Source: Spironucleus salmonicida
Lineage: Eukaryota > Fornicata > Diplomonadida > Hexamitidae
DNA: 64,000 nt
Direction: 5' to 3'
Assembly: GCA_000497125.2 (NCBI GenBank)
Contig: CM035319.1
Location: forward strand, 310,001-374,000
In this document: in pieces, positions 1 to 12,670 of the stretch
How positions within the stretch are numbered: the stretch's first letter is position 1
Layout of the letters: the number at the start of each line of letters is the position of its first letter
Program-made: the position numbers and the translations under genes
Notes under the pieces: generated by a model
Databases searched by the model: none
Told to the model about the DNA's origin: nothing
Seen by the model: only the letters and a program-made list of their open reading frames with translations

Positions 1-42
1 TCACATGGTGCTATCATGTTACCGATGATTGAGGAAGAGTGA
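1..42 (+). CDS. 3' end of an unidentified gene
   Basis: Frame 1 is open from the window edge to a TGA at 40-42 and gives the last 13 residues of a protein, ending Glu-Glu-Glu. The start lies outside the window and nothing identifies the family. The acidic end directly before TGA is a pattern that recurs in this window. Confidence 0.5.
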   Translation, partial: SHGAIMLPMIEEE

Positions 43-310
43 TGGTAACGATTTGACATTTGTGTATAGGAATTTTATTAACTTATGAATAATTTAGTAT
101 AATAATTATATTTGTGTGGTCATATTAAAAATATTTATCAATATATTATATATCATATAATATAATATTAATTTAATTTAATTTAATTTATCGTCATTAC
201 TGTACTCCGATTATAACAAATTAAATACTTTAGAATAAATTATATTAAAAATAGTATGTAATTATTTATTATTATTATACTATTTGTTATATGTACAAAA
301 TATAACTAAA

Positions 311-766
311 ATGAACTTTTTAGAAACAATCCCAATTACTATTAACACTATTTTAGATGGAATCACTATTGATGAGAATTTATTAGTAGATAAATCTCTT
401 CTTCCATACGAAATTGTTGATATTATCACAGTTGCATATGATATATCGTAGATCGCATCGCAGCGTCTTTATGAAATAATTATTCCTCAGCTGAACGTTT
501 AGCCAATAAACCTTAGTCAAATCGTAGATATTAATATTAAAGTATCTTACTAAAATATCATTTTGAATCAAGCTTTGAAATTAAATTTATCATATTTTTG
601 TCCATATGAGATTGCTGATAACTTGATTACTGATTATTAATTAGGTGGAACTGCATTAGAATACGGAATATGGGCTAAGCTGATAGTTTTCGCATTATTA
701 AAAGGAATCTATGATGGTAGTGTTGGTGTTACTGGGGAATAAAATGTTGCTATTTTAGAAGAGTGA
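311..766 (+). CDS. hypothetical protein, 151 aa
   Basis: ATG at 311 to TGA at 764, open only if TAA/TAG are read as Gln (six or more such codons). The protein is acidic and rich in Ile, Leu and Asn, with a hydrophobic stretch near residues 120-135 (WAKLIVFALLKGIYDG) that may be one membrane-associated helix, and it ends Leu-Glu-Glu. No family is recognised. The start is the first ATG after the long AT-rich leader, and codons show the expected purine-first bias, so the frame is probably real. Confidence 0.6.
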
Positions 767-1725
767 GTTACTTGCTACTGAATATAAAAATTGTTTTTAT
801 TTTTTACTAGTTAACCGTTCATTATTAAGATTTTAAATGGTTTTAAGGCATGATTATATTGTATAATAAATTATGAGATGAATTTTTAATAACAAACAGA
901 AGATAGTATAATACTTATTCACTCATGCTTTGTTTCTCTATAACTTTTTGATCTATACAATACATATTTATTAATCAGCAAATTTTCAAATAATCTTAGA
1001 AGATATACATAAACAATATCTAATCAACTTTCATTTTTATATATACTAACTATATATGTGTCAATTACTATTTACTCCCTTCAGTAATAAAAATTATTTA
1101 TTGTGCATTTTTAAAATTAGCATATTAATTTTTAATTAGTGTGTTTTGCAATAAAAGTATAAGTCATAACATATTAAATTAAGCTATTATATGGTTATTA
1201 TAATTGCAGTCTGTTTAGCTTAATCATATTTATAGGTTCCTTAGATGTTATAATAAAATTGCGTAAATTTTCATTATTAAGTTTCATATTTGACCTATAT
1301 TAAGTAGTAAAAATGCTATACATATATATTATAATTATTAAACGTGTTTATATTTTTATTATCATATTATTTTAAAATATTGATTCGATTTTCAAAATTA
1401 AATAATTTGAAGATTTGAAGATTTTTAATATTAAATATATTTCAAATAATTTTAACTCATAAAATTTTGAAATAGCACCCGTTATTTTAATGTCATGATG
1501 CTTCTTGTTTAAGTTATATTCACATATATATCTACCATGTTAAGTAAACACTACATCCTGATTCAACATTAAAAAAATAATATTAATATCTTTGCGAAAT
1601 TAATTATAAAATAATCGTCTTTGACCTTATTCTATATGAATATTAATACTATTATTATGATCACATTATCATTATATTATGCAGATAACATTACAAATCT
1701 GTTCTCCTGTAAAGTAAATAAGATT
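767..1725. other. intergenic, AT-rich, no gene seen
   Basis: About 960 bases of very AT-rich sequence between the gene ending at 766 and the coding-like remnant starting at 1726. Neither strand has a convincing TGA-only reading frame, and no RNA gene or repeat was recognised. Confidence 0.5.
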
Positions 1726-1985
1726 TCACTCCCAGACAACACCACATTTTCCACATTAGACAACACCACATACTTTACAAAATTAGCTAGCACATGTACT
1801 ACAAAATATACCTAGTACAGATTTTTTCTAGCATTTTTCACAACAAAATTGCTACCCAGAAACATCAAAATTAGATCGCGCTTAGCCTGTAAAAACATCA
1901 TGAATCTAGAGTTCAAGAGCATCATTCTAAATTACTTAGAAACTACCCTTACAGAGACGCGCTATTTAGTGAGAATCATTTAATT
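1726..1985 (-). pseudogene. Cys-rich coding-like fragment without a start
   Basis: On the minus strand a frame ends in TGA at 1726-1728 and encodes, in its last 35 or so residues, four CxxC pairs (C-E-K-C, C-S-T-C, C-K-V-C-G, C-G-K-C-G), ending V-V-W-E. This spacing suggests a zinc-binding module. The coding strand is G-rich, as in real genes here. Upstream the frame has no ATG for hundreds of bases, and at about 1985 the coding signal switches to the other strand. It may be the 3' part of a gene cut by an inversion. The plus strand is also open here from ATG 1636 in the antiparallel frame, so strand assignment is an inference. Confidence 0.35.
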
Positions 1986-1987
1986 TT

Positions 1988-2350
1988 GAAGAAAAAATTT
2001 ACACCTTTATTTTAAGTGATGAAGCTGTAAATACACAGCCAGTTAGTAGTGGTGTTGGATTCAGAGGTTACGAAGAGAAAATAAAAATTTGTTTTTAAAA
2101 CGTATCAGGAGAAACGGTTAAAAACTAAAGAGACTAAAAAATTGATTTTGATATAACTTAGATAGTTGATGATAACGCCATTTAAATAGAGTATCGATCC
2201 ACAATTTTTGGTTTTAGTGGTAGAGTGTAGTTAGTAAATGGTTATTAGTTTTCTTAAAACGAAGCAATAGTAAACAAATTATTAGGTTTAGAATTTTAAT
2301 ATATTGATAGAAATTTTGTTAATGCTTTTACTATATCCATTGACGTTTCC
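1988..2350 (+). pseudogene. coding-like fragment without a start codon
   Basis: From a TGA at 1970 this plus-strand frame is open to a TGA at 2492, and codons from 1988 to about 2350 have clear coding bias (charged residues, purine-first codons, TAA/TAG as Gln). There is no ATG at its 5' end, and its 3' end runs into the tail of the MYB gene on the opposite strand. It sits head to head with the Cys-rich fragment at 1726-1985. The likely reading is a rearranged or frameshifted gene remnant. The family is not recognised. Confidence 0.35.
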
Positions 2351-2435
2351 TGCAAAATAATCGCTATGTGCGACATTATAATAAATATCATTATATATTA
2401 ATTAATATATAATAAAGTCAATATAAGCATAATAA

Positions 2436-3023
2436 TCACTAATTAACTTTAAGATTTAAACAGTTGCATCTATTTTTGATCTGAAAAGAAGACCGTTGTG
2501 GTAATTATTTACTCAAATATGTAAGATTTTTATTTATCTTGACTGCTTCTACTAATGCAGCATCTTCATCAGCTGACCACTTACCTTTATGTATCTCTGG
2601 ATTTTAAACTCTTTACCAACGTTAATGAACTTAGTTTGACTTCAAATTTGTTGCAAATTTATCATTTAAAATTCTTGCTAAATTTTTATATGATAGGTTA
2701 CTATCTTATTATTTCAACTCATTTAACATTTATATTTACTCTTCGGACCAAAATTACTTTTAAGAACGTGTGCAATGTGGGTATGACGTGTCCTATGTAC
2801 TTGACTTGACTTCTTGATCTTATATTTCTAAAATTACTTAAGAATCCATAGCTACTTATTATGATTTAGAATAAAGTGACGACTAACTGGCATCCAAAAA
2901 CTCTTTTATAGTTATATTAATGTCGTTACAATATTGTGTTAGTTGTTACTTTTAAACTGGTAATACAAATGGAATAGGTGGCGAATTAACAAAATCTTGT
3001 ATAGCAGCGGCCCTATTAACCAT
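2436..3023 (-). CDS. two-repeat MYB/SANT DNA-binding protein
   Basis: 195 residues; ATG at 3023, TGA at 2436. Two MYB-type repeats occupy the C-terminal half: repeat 1 at about residues 91-141 (starts FWSEEQ, ends RWQRVQNP) and repeat 2 at about 146-190 (starts KGKWSADEDAALVEAV, ends QIKNRC). Regularly spaced Trp and hydrophobic residues and the acidic start of each repeat match R2R3-type MYB domains, so a nuclear sequence-specific DNA-binding protein is expected. The N-terminal 90 residues are Gln/Ser-rich and probably unstructured. Its 5' end faces the REEP-like gene. Confidence in the domain is high; targets are unknown. Confidence 0.8.
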
Positions 3024-3168
3024 TCTATCTTAGATTGCTTAAGTTTCTATTATTGGCAAACTGTCATTGTAGAAAAATTAATAAACTTCTGCTAAATGGA
3101 TGTCTAGATTAGTGCGTTTATTATGTTTTTCCATTATTTAGTAACTAATAATATATATCATACTATAA

Positions 3169-3555
3169 TCATATCTCATTCATAAAATCTATAAAATCAT
3201 TAAAAATATTTTTATAAACATTTTATTACTTTATTTTTTCTTTTCTAATTTGTTTTTTCAGATTTCTAAGCTACTTTTAGATAACATCAATATCATCATT
3301 TTGTGTAAATACCTTGAAAACTTAAGCTCTGAATATAGCTATGGCTACAATTAAAGTTAAATAACCCAATGATAAAAAAGGTAACCTATGAATAGGTAGT
3401 ATATGGAAAATCGAAAGCAATAATGTCGTTAATATCCAAAATAAAAGCCAGTGTAATAAATCTCTGTAATCTCCTTACTAATAAGCATAATAGGATGCTG
3501 GTAAAGAGTAAAGCACTAAAAATAAACAGATAATAACATCTACCACTATTCCCAT
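3169..3555 (-). CDS. small TB2/DP1/HVA22 (REEP)-like membrane protein
   Basis: 128 residues with three hydrophobic segments (about 3-24, 33-53, 57-77), then a basic, Gln/Lys-rich tail from about 95. The order resembles the REEP/Yop1 family: an N-terminal hydrophobic segment, a short loop, a Trp-rich helix (LLHWLLFWIL) and a further helix after a Pro. Members shape tubular ER membrane. The match is by pattern only, so another small multipass protein is possible. The gene is read from the first ATG after an AT-rich leader and lies divergent from the Cys-rich gene at 3672. Confidence 0.5.
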
Positions 3556-3671
3556 TAATTAAATCCTATAATCATATTAGTATTTAGTATATATTTTATA
3601 TACTCTCTTTATTATAATTCTATCTATTATTATCTAATTAATAATATTGCAACTTTCCTGATAAACTAATA

Positions 3672-4052
3672 ATGTCAGACGCACCAGTTATGCCTGATTT
3701 ACCATAGCTTCCGGAATAAATTGGAGAACACAATTAGGTTTCATCTAATCCTTAAGTTATTTAACCATAGATTATTTTTGTATAGTAAGTTTAATAACCT
3801 CAACCTTTGACTGTTTTCGATATTTATTGTAAATGTGTAGCACCAAAATTTGATTCCTGTAAATGTTGTGTTGGAGGTTGTACAGCATTATTTGCTGGAT
3901 GTGGTCTTTGTTGTTGTATTTCATGTTATGGTTCTTCGAAATTAGATAAATGTGATGTTTGCTTAGCTGGATTTGTTATGTGGCTTACTTCATCTTTTGT
4001 AGTAGGTTGGGTTGTGGCATGCATAGTTGGATGTTAAATATGTTATAATTGA
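3672..4052 (+). CDS. Cys-rich small membrane protein, 126 aa
   Basis: An N-terminal segment of about 45 residues is rich in Pro and Gln (many TAA/TAG codons). It is followed by a Cys-dense region (about residues 52-95, with repeated CxC and CC pairs such as CKCC and GLCCCISC) and a C-terminal hydrophobic stretch (about 97-121) that looks like a membrane span. The layout suggests a palmitoylated or metal-binding membrane protein of the PLAC8/Cys-rich type, but no family signature is complete. Start ATG 3672 follows a short AT leader; TGA at 4050. Confidence 0.65.
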
Positions 4053-4080
4053 AAATATTTTATCACTTATATTAGAATAC

Positions 4081-4569
4081 TCAAATAAAGTATTTTTTAT
4101 TTCGCCTATTTGCCAATACTTCATCTACAGTCTTTGTAACTTTGTATGGCTATAACTATGGCAGTACTTTCAGATCATCAATATCTAATAAGTCTGTAAA
4201 TGATATGTAATTCTTTTTTTTTGGTAAGATCTTAAATTTATGGTAATTTTATTCTACGAAAGAAGGCATTTTAAATAAACCTGGGACTTCTAACTGTTCT
4301 GCAGATTGTTTTATATATGTATTTAGATCATTATTATTTTATTAATATTGTGTAGAGTAGCATTATGGATTGGAATGATATAACTAATTACATATTAATT
4401 ATTCATAATTTGTAATCTAAGGTATATCGTTAATACATAATTTATCGGTTTTATGATGAATCCTACTTCGATAGCATCTTACTTTAGCTTTCTTTTAGTA
4501 AGCTTTACTTTACTAGAAAGTATCATCAATATCGTCATAGTGAATCGGTTTAGACTTTTAAAATTGCAT
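4081..4569 (-). CDS. hypothetical protein, 162 aa
   Basis: ATG at 4569, TGA at 4081. A soluble, basic protein starting MQFQKSKPIHYDDIDDTF, with several Cys/His in the first half and a Gln/Asn stretch near residues 80-90. It carries at least ten TAA/TAG Gln codons. No transmembrane segment or known domain was recognised. It is tail to tail with the Cys-rich gene that ends at 4052. Confidence 0.65.
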
Positions 4570-4970
4570 TTATAACTGTCAGTTATAAATAAACAGCATT
4601 AACTAGATATGAGCATAATTAATGTGTTTTTTAGTTTTTATTGTAATTTAGTTATTTTTTATATTATTTGTAACCTAATTATTAACATTAAAAATTAAGA
4701 TATATATGATAATTATATTCAGTATTACAATCTTTTCCAAACAATGTTTTTATAATTGATGGCAGTTTAACCCTAATTATCTAAGAAACTATCAAATATT
4801 ACATTTATTCTATTTTCCTCATCATTATTAGTACAAATCTACCACTAAATTACATATTAATTATTTATCAAAACCACCAAGGCTTGATAATAAACTGTTA
4901 TGTTTATTAGTTATTATTATCTATAAAATCCTATAATGTGTTAATATATTAACAAGTGAAACAATTCAGA
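4570..4970. other. intergenic, AT-rich
   Basis: About 400 bases between the start of the gene at 4569 and the stop of the LRRC40-like gene at 4971. Homopolymer and AT tracts only; no frame or structured RNA was recognised. Confidence 0.5.
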
Positions 4971-6815
4971 TCATAAATTAAGTTCCTCGATGAAAAGCTC
5001 AAAATCGAGCACTTCCCGCAAGTACTGCAGAATGGCCTTCGTGCCGCGCCCTGCCACCGCTTTGGACGGCCTCACCAGATAGTTCCCCTGGACACCAACT
5101 TATTACAGACGGCCAGCAAACAGCTTAGTTCGTGCATCCGAATGCTCTACAGCAGGTCCCAACAGTCCAAGTTCACTAGGAAGATACTAAATCGAGTTTT
5201 AGCCCAAATTTAGGTTTTGCAGCTTCCTTAGCCGAAATACCTGCTTCGAAACTGCCTTAATTTAATTTTACGAAACATCCAAAAACTAGATATTTTCTTG
5301 TTTATATACACTTGGAGGTACAATGGACAATTTGTTTTGCTAAATATCCAAATATACCAAATTTTCAATTCTGTCCATGACAAAATCCTCCAAAATACAC
5401 TGCTATACTGTTAAATATTGTAATTATGGCATATCTGCACACTAGAAAAATTATAAATTTCGCATTTGTGATAAATCTACTTTCTACAGATTTGGAACAC
5501 TGGCCAAAATTATTTCTGGGATATCTGAAATTCCGCGTAATACAAGCTCTTTTAACTACGAAAACCGACCTAAATGCTCACAAAACGTGTCCATAGTGTC
5601 CTGGTTGAAACCTATGATTTTTTCTAATTTCAGAAGCACGATATTTTCTACATTGCTAGTAAATAGTGAACCTGGAAGCTTCTAGTTGCAAAATATGAGT
5701 TTCACACCAGAGTTTGTCATTGTATCAAGTTAAGTATTGTTGATTTATAGCTAAATGTTCTTATCGTTATTTTTTTCATCTAACTCCACCTCTTTTTTGT
5801 AAATTGCATGATCCAGTGGGAGCTTCGAAACGAGAAATTCCTTCGCTTTTAGAACACTGGCCTCCTGTGATATACGACTCATTTTGCGCATTGGATTTCC
5901 AACTAAAATTAGCCGTTTCAGGTTATTCAGGAGTCCGATTTCCCCAGGAATTTCTTGCAAGTTGTTGCAAGAAAGGCTCAAAATTTCTAATTTCGAGGCA
6001 GTCCAAAAGCAACCTTTTGGCAACAAAATATTTGAAATTTCGTTGTCATTCGCCTAAAATATTTATAAATTTTAAGCTAAAAAGAGATTTTCTGGAGTCG
6101 ATCGAAGTTAATTGTTATTCAAGTTTATCGATATTAAATTATATAATAATTATATATTCGAAAAAAGTTCGCATGAAAGGGGAGTTGACGAAAAACGATT
6201 CATTTCGAGATCTACGGAAGCCAAATTAGCGCAGCCCTCGTAGTTCGTAAGCCTATGAAGCAGATTGCGCTTTGCAGATAATTTAGTCAATTTAGTGAGA
6301 TTTTGAAGGTCCAAAGACGTAAGCTTATTAGCATCAATTTGCAGGTCGATAAGGCTCGGGCAGTCCACCGTCAAAGTCGACAGCGCGCACGCATTGAGCT
6401 CCAGCGTGACGATGCTGTCAGAGCTGATTTCGAGCGTTTTGATCGGATTTGAGGACAAAACGACAATTTTCAACTGGCCAAAACCTGAAATGTCCGGAAA
6501 GCTCGTCAGCTTGTTCGCAGAAAGATCGAGCAGCTTGAGGCTAGGGAGCTCCGCCGGCGCGAAGATTTGGATGAGATTTTTCTACAGAATCAGCGCTTCC
6601 AGGTTCTCTAATTTCTCGAGTTCCGCGCTCTCGATGGCTTTGAGCTGCGAATTTACAATTTCCAGGCGCTTGATTGGCATGGCCTCGTAAAAGCTAACGC
6701 CCGCAGAGATGGTCTCGGCGTCGTAAATTTCGCTAGGCAGTGATGGCAAATTCTGGTCCCTGAGTGACAGTACGCCCGTCTGCTTCGCTTTCGTGAGCAA
6801 TTTTTAAAGGTCCAT
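4971..6815 (-). CDS. LRRC40-like leucine-rich repeat protein
   Basis: 614 residues, ATG 6815 to TGA 4971, open throughout only with TAA/TAG as Gln. The N-terminus has the LRRC40-type lead-in (LLTKAKQTGVLSLRDQNL, residues 6-23). Then come some 18-20 repeats of the LxxLxLxxNxLxxLP kind, with an interruption around 345-390. The C-terminus has the family-typical ending in which a last Gly-Asn repeat is followed by a GTKAILQYLREVL helix (about 591-603). Human LRRC40 is close in length (about 600). The protein is probably a cytosolic or nuclear scaffold; no enzymatic role is implied. Base composition is mixed, and the last 300 bases are GC-rich and copied at 23650-23949. Antisense reading of the 3' end gives a misleading short ORF. 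Confidence 0.85.
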
Positions 6816-6897
6816 TTCAGTGAAATTGTATATATAAATATATTATATTTTATATATAATAAATATGTAAATATACATAATAAACAATAATGCTCAC

Positions 6898-9882
6898 TCA
6901 AATAATTCCTTGACCGTACTCGACCAGCGGGTAGCCAAATGGAGAGCCGGCGGCCTCACAAAACAGATTCCTGAGTGCAGCTGGTAAGCTTTGCACTGAA
7001 AATCGCTCGTCGTCGGTGGCGTCGAAAACCAGCAGATCTGTTTGGATTGAGCTCCAAATCATTTTGTAAAAATAATTTGGAAGGTGGAAAACGTCCCAGC
7101 TGACATGTTAAAATGAGTACTCCAGGACGCGAGGACCAGCCATGACTGCGTATATTTTTGTATACTTTTGAGATTTTAGTGCGTGGTTCCACTACGGTTC
7201 ATTGGGATGAGAAAACAAAATATCTTTCTAATCGTCATTAATTTCCGCTAATTCAACATAACTTTATGCAAAATCATCTCCCATTAAAATTTGTTGTTAT
7301 GAGTAGTATACAGCATTTCTAAAGCAAGAAAGTATAACTTTTTACATCTCTTGTTATAATTGTCTATCAATGTCATTTTTAATAATGTACTAAATTGACT
7401 GATACAAATTTGGTATATCTGTATCTGCGTCTATATTTGTGTACGTGAAATTTGAATAATAACATAATCCTGTAACTGCATTACTTATTTTTGGCGATAA
7501 ATTCATACCAAAAAAATATCTAAGTGACTCCTCAATATTCTCAAACTGACCAGAACTAGATTATGATAATTATTAATATAACATAGATAACGCTTAAATG
7601 ATCTTTTGATCCAATTAAGTTAGTGAGATATATAGTAATCCTACAAATATTCTTATAAGTTCTTCTCTATAAAATTCAGAAGTAAAAACTCCAGATAAAC
7701 TATAATCATTTGTACTAAAATCTTCAGTAGAAATTGTTCCCTTATACTTAACTAGCCAACGATTAGTAAACAATGGTGCATTTTATGGCACTCTATTTTC
7801 TGATGTTTTAGGAACATGTTTTTACTCTACATTCTATTGCCCTAAAGTAATGCCAAATTAACGCCGCGGTGGATCTAGTACCTGTGGGATTGGATCTGTA
7901 TAACAAACTGAAGAAGATAGAACTGTACTAGCTACGCCTACCACATTAGTAACATTTGCTTTACTTTTGTCTTTAATAAAATCAACATATCTTTCTAAAC
8001 AAGTTCGCTCCAGCGTATGACACGATGTCTCCTTAGTCTCCAATGCATAAACTAAATAATTATGTCGAATTCTTAAAATATCGGAGCCTGTATTTAATAA
8101 AAATATCATTTTCTTTTCAGACATTAATACTTGAATTGTTCCTTATGGCATATAACCTTCCTAGAAATTAATTTTCCTTAACTATTACTAAAATTTTGTG
8201 TTTTACTTACCAAATAGTGATGAAACTGTAGAATTGTACAATTATATATCATCCTATTTATCAACACTATCATCCTATAATGAAGATACAATATCAGGAT
8301 TAAATTATCTACAATCTTTATATTAACATCTCTAGTTGAAAAATGCGATATGGTGAGGATGGAAAATAATAAATAATGGGGTACCGCCTATTGGTAATGA
8401 TGGAAAATCTAAAAAAGAGCATACTAGAAATATAATGCAATTATAGCAATATAGCAAATACCGAAACTTATACATTTTTAATTACCATCCGATCCTTGGC
8501 TCTTTAAAACATAACTATGATTAAACTTGCAAATATTTAAAGCTTTATATTAATCTATTAATTGAATAGAATATCCAAGAACCTCCAGCGATAGACAATC
8601 CAAAAAATGAATAACCTTTTATAATAAATGGAAGCCATCCCCCTAATAACATACCACATATATTTCCTAAAGGGTCAAATAAACCATTAACAATACTACG
8701 AGTAAAAATAATCATTAATACTATATTTTCAAAATAAGACTTTTATAAACAAAAACTATTAATATATTCGACAAAAACTAGAACAGACGTTATTACAGAT
8801 AGAATTATACTAAAAACTCCAATAACTATAGCAAACTTCCCATTATTTTATCTACTATTTTCAATTCTAGATAAGAAAGTTAATGGTAATATTAATAATG
8901 AGAAAGCACCACCAATAATTAAACTTAAATATTTAATATCTAATATTGTTTATATAGATTAGTGTAAACAAAACTATGGTATTTTGATATCTAAAAACTT
9001 TAATATTAAAGATACAACAATAAGAACTAATGACGAAACAAGCAGTATAATGTTTTATAGCAACGAACTTCTATTCCATCCATTACTACAAATGGATATA
9101 AAAACAATACCAATCGGTAATATTTAACTATAAGAAAAAATAGATACCAAAACTGCAGTACCAATATAAAATGCTGATGGGACAATAGCTTACATCCCAA
9201 CGACTCTAGTAATAAATTCAAATATAAACAATATGGCTGCCTAAAACTAAGGAAATATGCCAATAAATAATAAAAATGGAGTTACAATTATAAATATTGC
9301 ACCAACTAATGGTGATGCGATAGAAATTGGGCACCAAGCCGCAGTATAGAAAAATGTCGTAATACAAGGTTCTAATTCATTAACTGGGGTAAATTTGGCA
9401 ACTTACGTATCAATACCTCTTAAAGAAGGTACAATAAGTTAAGTGAAGAAAATTGAAGAGTATGCCGGTAATTAAAAAAAGTTCGTGAAACAAGAAAATA
9501 GTACAAATGAGGATATATTAAGAGCTAAATTAACTATCTTAATAAAAATTGGTTATACTTAACTCATAAGAGCGTTTGAAAACTCATCTTTAAATGATAA
9601 CTTCATGGAAATCTTTTAAGCTTCTCGCTCCTTAGCAATAAACGACATACTGAAGTAAAATATAGGAACAATAAATGCGACAACTAACTGAGCATAAAAT
9701 ATCTTAGAAAACGTAATCCCAATATAAATAATTGCTGATATAATATTTACGATAGAAGCTAAAATATGTGACTTAGTAGAGAAATTCCTGTCATCCGAAA
9801 TACAAATTCCAAATAATAAAGAATTTAACACTTTTCCAGCTATTTTTTTTGCAATTCCGTCATCAAATACTGGTGATGACAT
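6898..9882 (-). CDS. pecanex-like multipass membrane protein
   Basis: 994 residues from ATG 9882 to TGA 6898 in one TGA-free frame. The first 500 residues hold about ten to twelve hydrophobic segments separated by short loops. The C-terminal half is soluble, and near residues 942-961 it has the pecanex C-terminal signature IWSSIQTDLLVFDATDDER, followed by an aromatic/Gly-rich end. Pecanex proteins are large ER/Golgi-type membrane proteins; the fly member affects Notch signalling, and the role in protists is unknown. The first 90% is AT-rich, but the last 250 bases are clearly GC-richer. Taken with standard stops the gene would look like many small ORFs. Confidence 0.75.
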
Positions 9883-10483
9883 TTTATGGAATTCTATATA
9901 ATTTATATTTATATATAATTATGAAAAAGATACTTGGCATTAGTAAGCTAACAATAAAATTAATTTTTATCTTCTTTATGCTTGCATATTTCAATATATA
10001 ATTTTATGCATAAAAGATTACATGCTAGTTTCGAACCTGGATTTTCTTTTGTTAAGATTTAGCAATAAAAAGCAAGTGAAAACTTTAAAACATAACTATT
10101 ATGTATAATAAGACTCATAATTGATATAAAATAATAAATTTATCTATAATTTGTCATACAAACAAAATGAACAGGGACTATCAAATTATATTTAAACATC
10201 TGCCTTATTATAGAGTATAATTAATTTTACAAAACAATAAATAGTGTATTAGAATCAATTTAGTAGGTAATAACTATCTATTTATATAAAGTTAAAGAAA
10301 TATAGATAATTAATTATTAATCGCCTACAACATTAATACTAAATATATATTACTTCATGAATATTCAAAATTATAAATGGATTTGTTCTTGTATTAATAA
10401 ATTCATAAAGTATACAAAAATTATTGTATAATTATTAAATATGTTAGAAAATTTATTTATAAATTTTTAAAAAAATTAAATTC
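9883..10483. other. intergenic, AT-rich
   Basis: About 600 bases between the start of the pecanex-like gene and the 3' end of the next gene. No TGA-only frame with coding character was found. A T-loop-like motif near 10031-10041 was examined for a tRNA and rejected. Confidence 0.5.
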
Positions 10484-11740
10484 TCACATACAAGTAACTT
10501 TTGAATTTGCATATACACATGTCCATCCATTAGTAATTATAAATATGCTAGAATTTAATTATACTGAGCAAAAAGTACTTCCACAATCTGAAAATTGATA
10601 TCCACCACCCATATTAAATTCGATTTTATTATTTATATCAGTTGTATAAATACTTTTAAGCTAAGTTAACTTATTTTTTTATTACCCAACAATTCCATAA
10701 TATGTAATCATGTTATGGGATGATTTTTTAGGTAACTCTAATGTAACTATACTTTAATCAACACTAATTGTATTTGTAGCATGTGTTATTGAAATTCTAT
10801 CTATTTGAGATCTTGATACAATATTATAACTACTTGATTTTTCTGAAACAAATACCCCTGAAAATGTAGCACTTATAAATTAAATCTAACCCTCATACTA
10901 TCTTAACTAAAAAAGTGGAATTTAGAAAGCTGAACCAATTCTCACCACCACTGAATAATCTGCATGGCATTTAGAGTTTCTGAATATTGAAAAACTATCT
11001 AAATTCATAAAATATATGGGAAATATAGAATTTGGATCTGAAATGATTGGTACATCAAATTAAGTATTACGTATAGTTGTTCCAATACTAACTAGCGAAC
11101 TTGCACCCAACGAGCTATAATTCTTTGTAATCAATTGTTAAAACCAATATCCAGAATTATAAAATGAAGGCTATATAAATGAGCGCCTTTTATCAGTTTA
11201 TCTAAAACGAAATTCAACCTACCCGTTCTGATTAGACTAATTTATTGTAAATCCCTACATTTATCCCTAATCTTTAGTATAATTTAGTATAAAACTATAA
11301 GGTACTTACTTATACCTCAATAATAAATCCTCGCTTTCCATAAATGCAGTATTGTTTAATTCACTAAAAATATCCTGAATTGATTCTACTGTTATTGACT
11401 TATCTAAAACTATTCCTTCATCATTTATCAACTCAGGAGAAGTATTCAGTGTCATTATATGCGATTCGGGGCTCAAACCACACATGAAAACAGAGCATGT
11501 TGTTAATGTTGCTAAAATAATACCAATACATAAAAAGTTAAAACTTAGGATAAATAAAAATTTACATCCTGGTGAGTATTTTGCATGATATAAATACTAT
11601 TATGGTGGTTGAACAGATATTTTAGCTGAGAAACTCTTATTGAAATCAACTAACTATGGTTATTATCCACTAAACTATTCTGATAAAATCTGTACCTGAG
11701 TATCTTTTCTACTACTTTTTGCCATTTCAGAATCAGTCAT
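10484..11740 (-). CDS. single-pass membrane protein, 418 aa
   Basis: ATG 11740 to TGA 10484. About 59 N-terminal residues, hydrophilic and Gln/Ser-rich, precede one strong hydrophobic helix (about 60-86, KFLFILSFNFLCIGIILATL). A large C-terminal domain of about 330 residues follows, rich in beta-prone residues, with four Cys and several Asn-x-Ser/Thr sites. This suggests a type II topology with the C-terminal domain in the lumen or outside the cell. No known domain is recognised. The CDC50/LEM3 family has a comparable ectodomain but two membrane spans, so it does not fit well. Confidence 0.7.
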
Positions 11741-11972
11741 TAAAAGAGTTTTATATTTATTTATATAATAATATTAATTCGGATAATTAGTTTTTTCGCC
11801 AAAATAAGCGCAAATAATAATATTAGTATGTTATTCTTCCTCAAGGTATTACTTCTAATAAATAAATATAGATTATTGTATAATCACCTTACGAACATTA
11901 ACAATGTTGTCAAATACTTTTATTGATTAAATAGCAATTATTTTTTCACAAAAGTAAATAATTAAACTTAAT

Positions 11973-12497
11973 ATGTAATTAGCCAGTCAATTAGGGATGT
12001 TAAAGATACAAAACTCCATAAAAGATGATGGAACTGAACTAATGAGCAGCATAGACACGATTCATCAAGAAATTAAAAATGTAGTGGACAAATAACTATC
12101 TGACGAATATTATGATACATGTTATGAATTTTAAAGATACCGGTTAGAAACATAGCGATAATTGTAGAGTATCCTTGACAATAAAACATTTAACGAATAA
12201 AAAGACATTAAAAAGGAAATAAAATAAACTGTGAGAGAAGCAAAAGAAATTTTGCGACACTAATCCTGGAAAGTATTCGAATAAAGTATTTTAGATATAT
12301 AAAATCAAATTATTACTACCATGTCACACTATTAAATATGTCTATCTTAGGCTGAATAGTATATTATAGACTACTTTTCTATTAGATAAGAGCATATTCA
12401 ATCTTTATTTTATCCTTGTCTAAGAATGTAAAGACAGGAAATAATCTAACCTGATTAATAATTTTTATGTGATATTTTATTAAAAATACCAATATGA
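11973..12497 (+). CDS. predicted coiled-coil protein, 174 aa
   Basis: Read from ATG 11973 (an in-frame ATG at 11997 is the alternative) to TGA 12495. The middle is highly charged with Glu/Lys/Gln in heptad-like order (for example EQKDIKKEIKQTVREAKEIL), so a coiled coil is likely. No membrane segment or known domain is seen. At least fifteen Gln are encoded by TAA/TAG. Confidence 0.6.
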
Positions 12498-12670
12498 ATT
12501 ATCAAACTATTGGTTTCAAGATGATTTTTTACTATATAATTAGAATTATCAATTTGTTATTTTTTATTATCACATATTTAATTTTTTACTTACAAATAAA
12601 TAATTATTTACATTTCCAATACACTCTTCTATTTATATTATATACTATAATAAATATCTAATTATCAAAA

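Noticed and set aside
6898-8124. Separate gene starting at ATG 8124 (MSEKKMIF...) and another at 7143
   Set aside because: Both are in the same TGA-free frame as the membrane half starting at 9882, and the combined protein has the pecanex layout.
10025-10080. Possible tRNA because of a TTCGAA T-loop-like motif near 10031-10041
   Set aside because: The flanking bases do not form a T-stem and no D-arm, anticodon arm or acceptor stem could be drawn on either strand.
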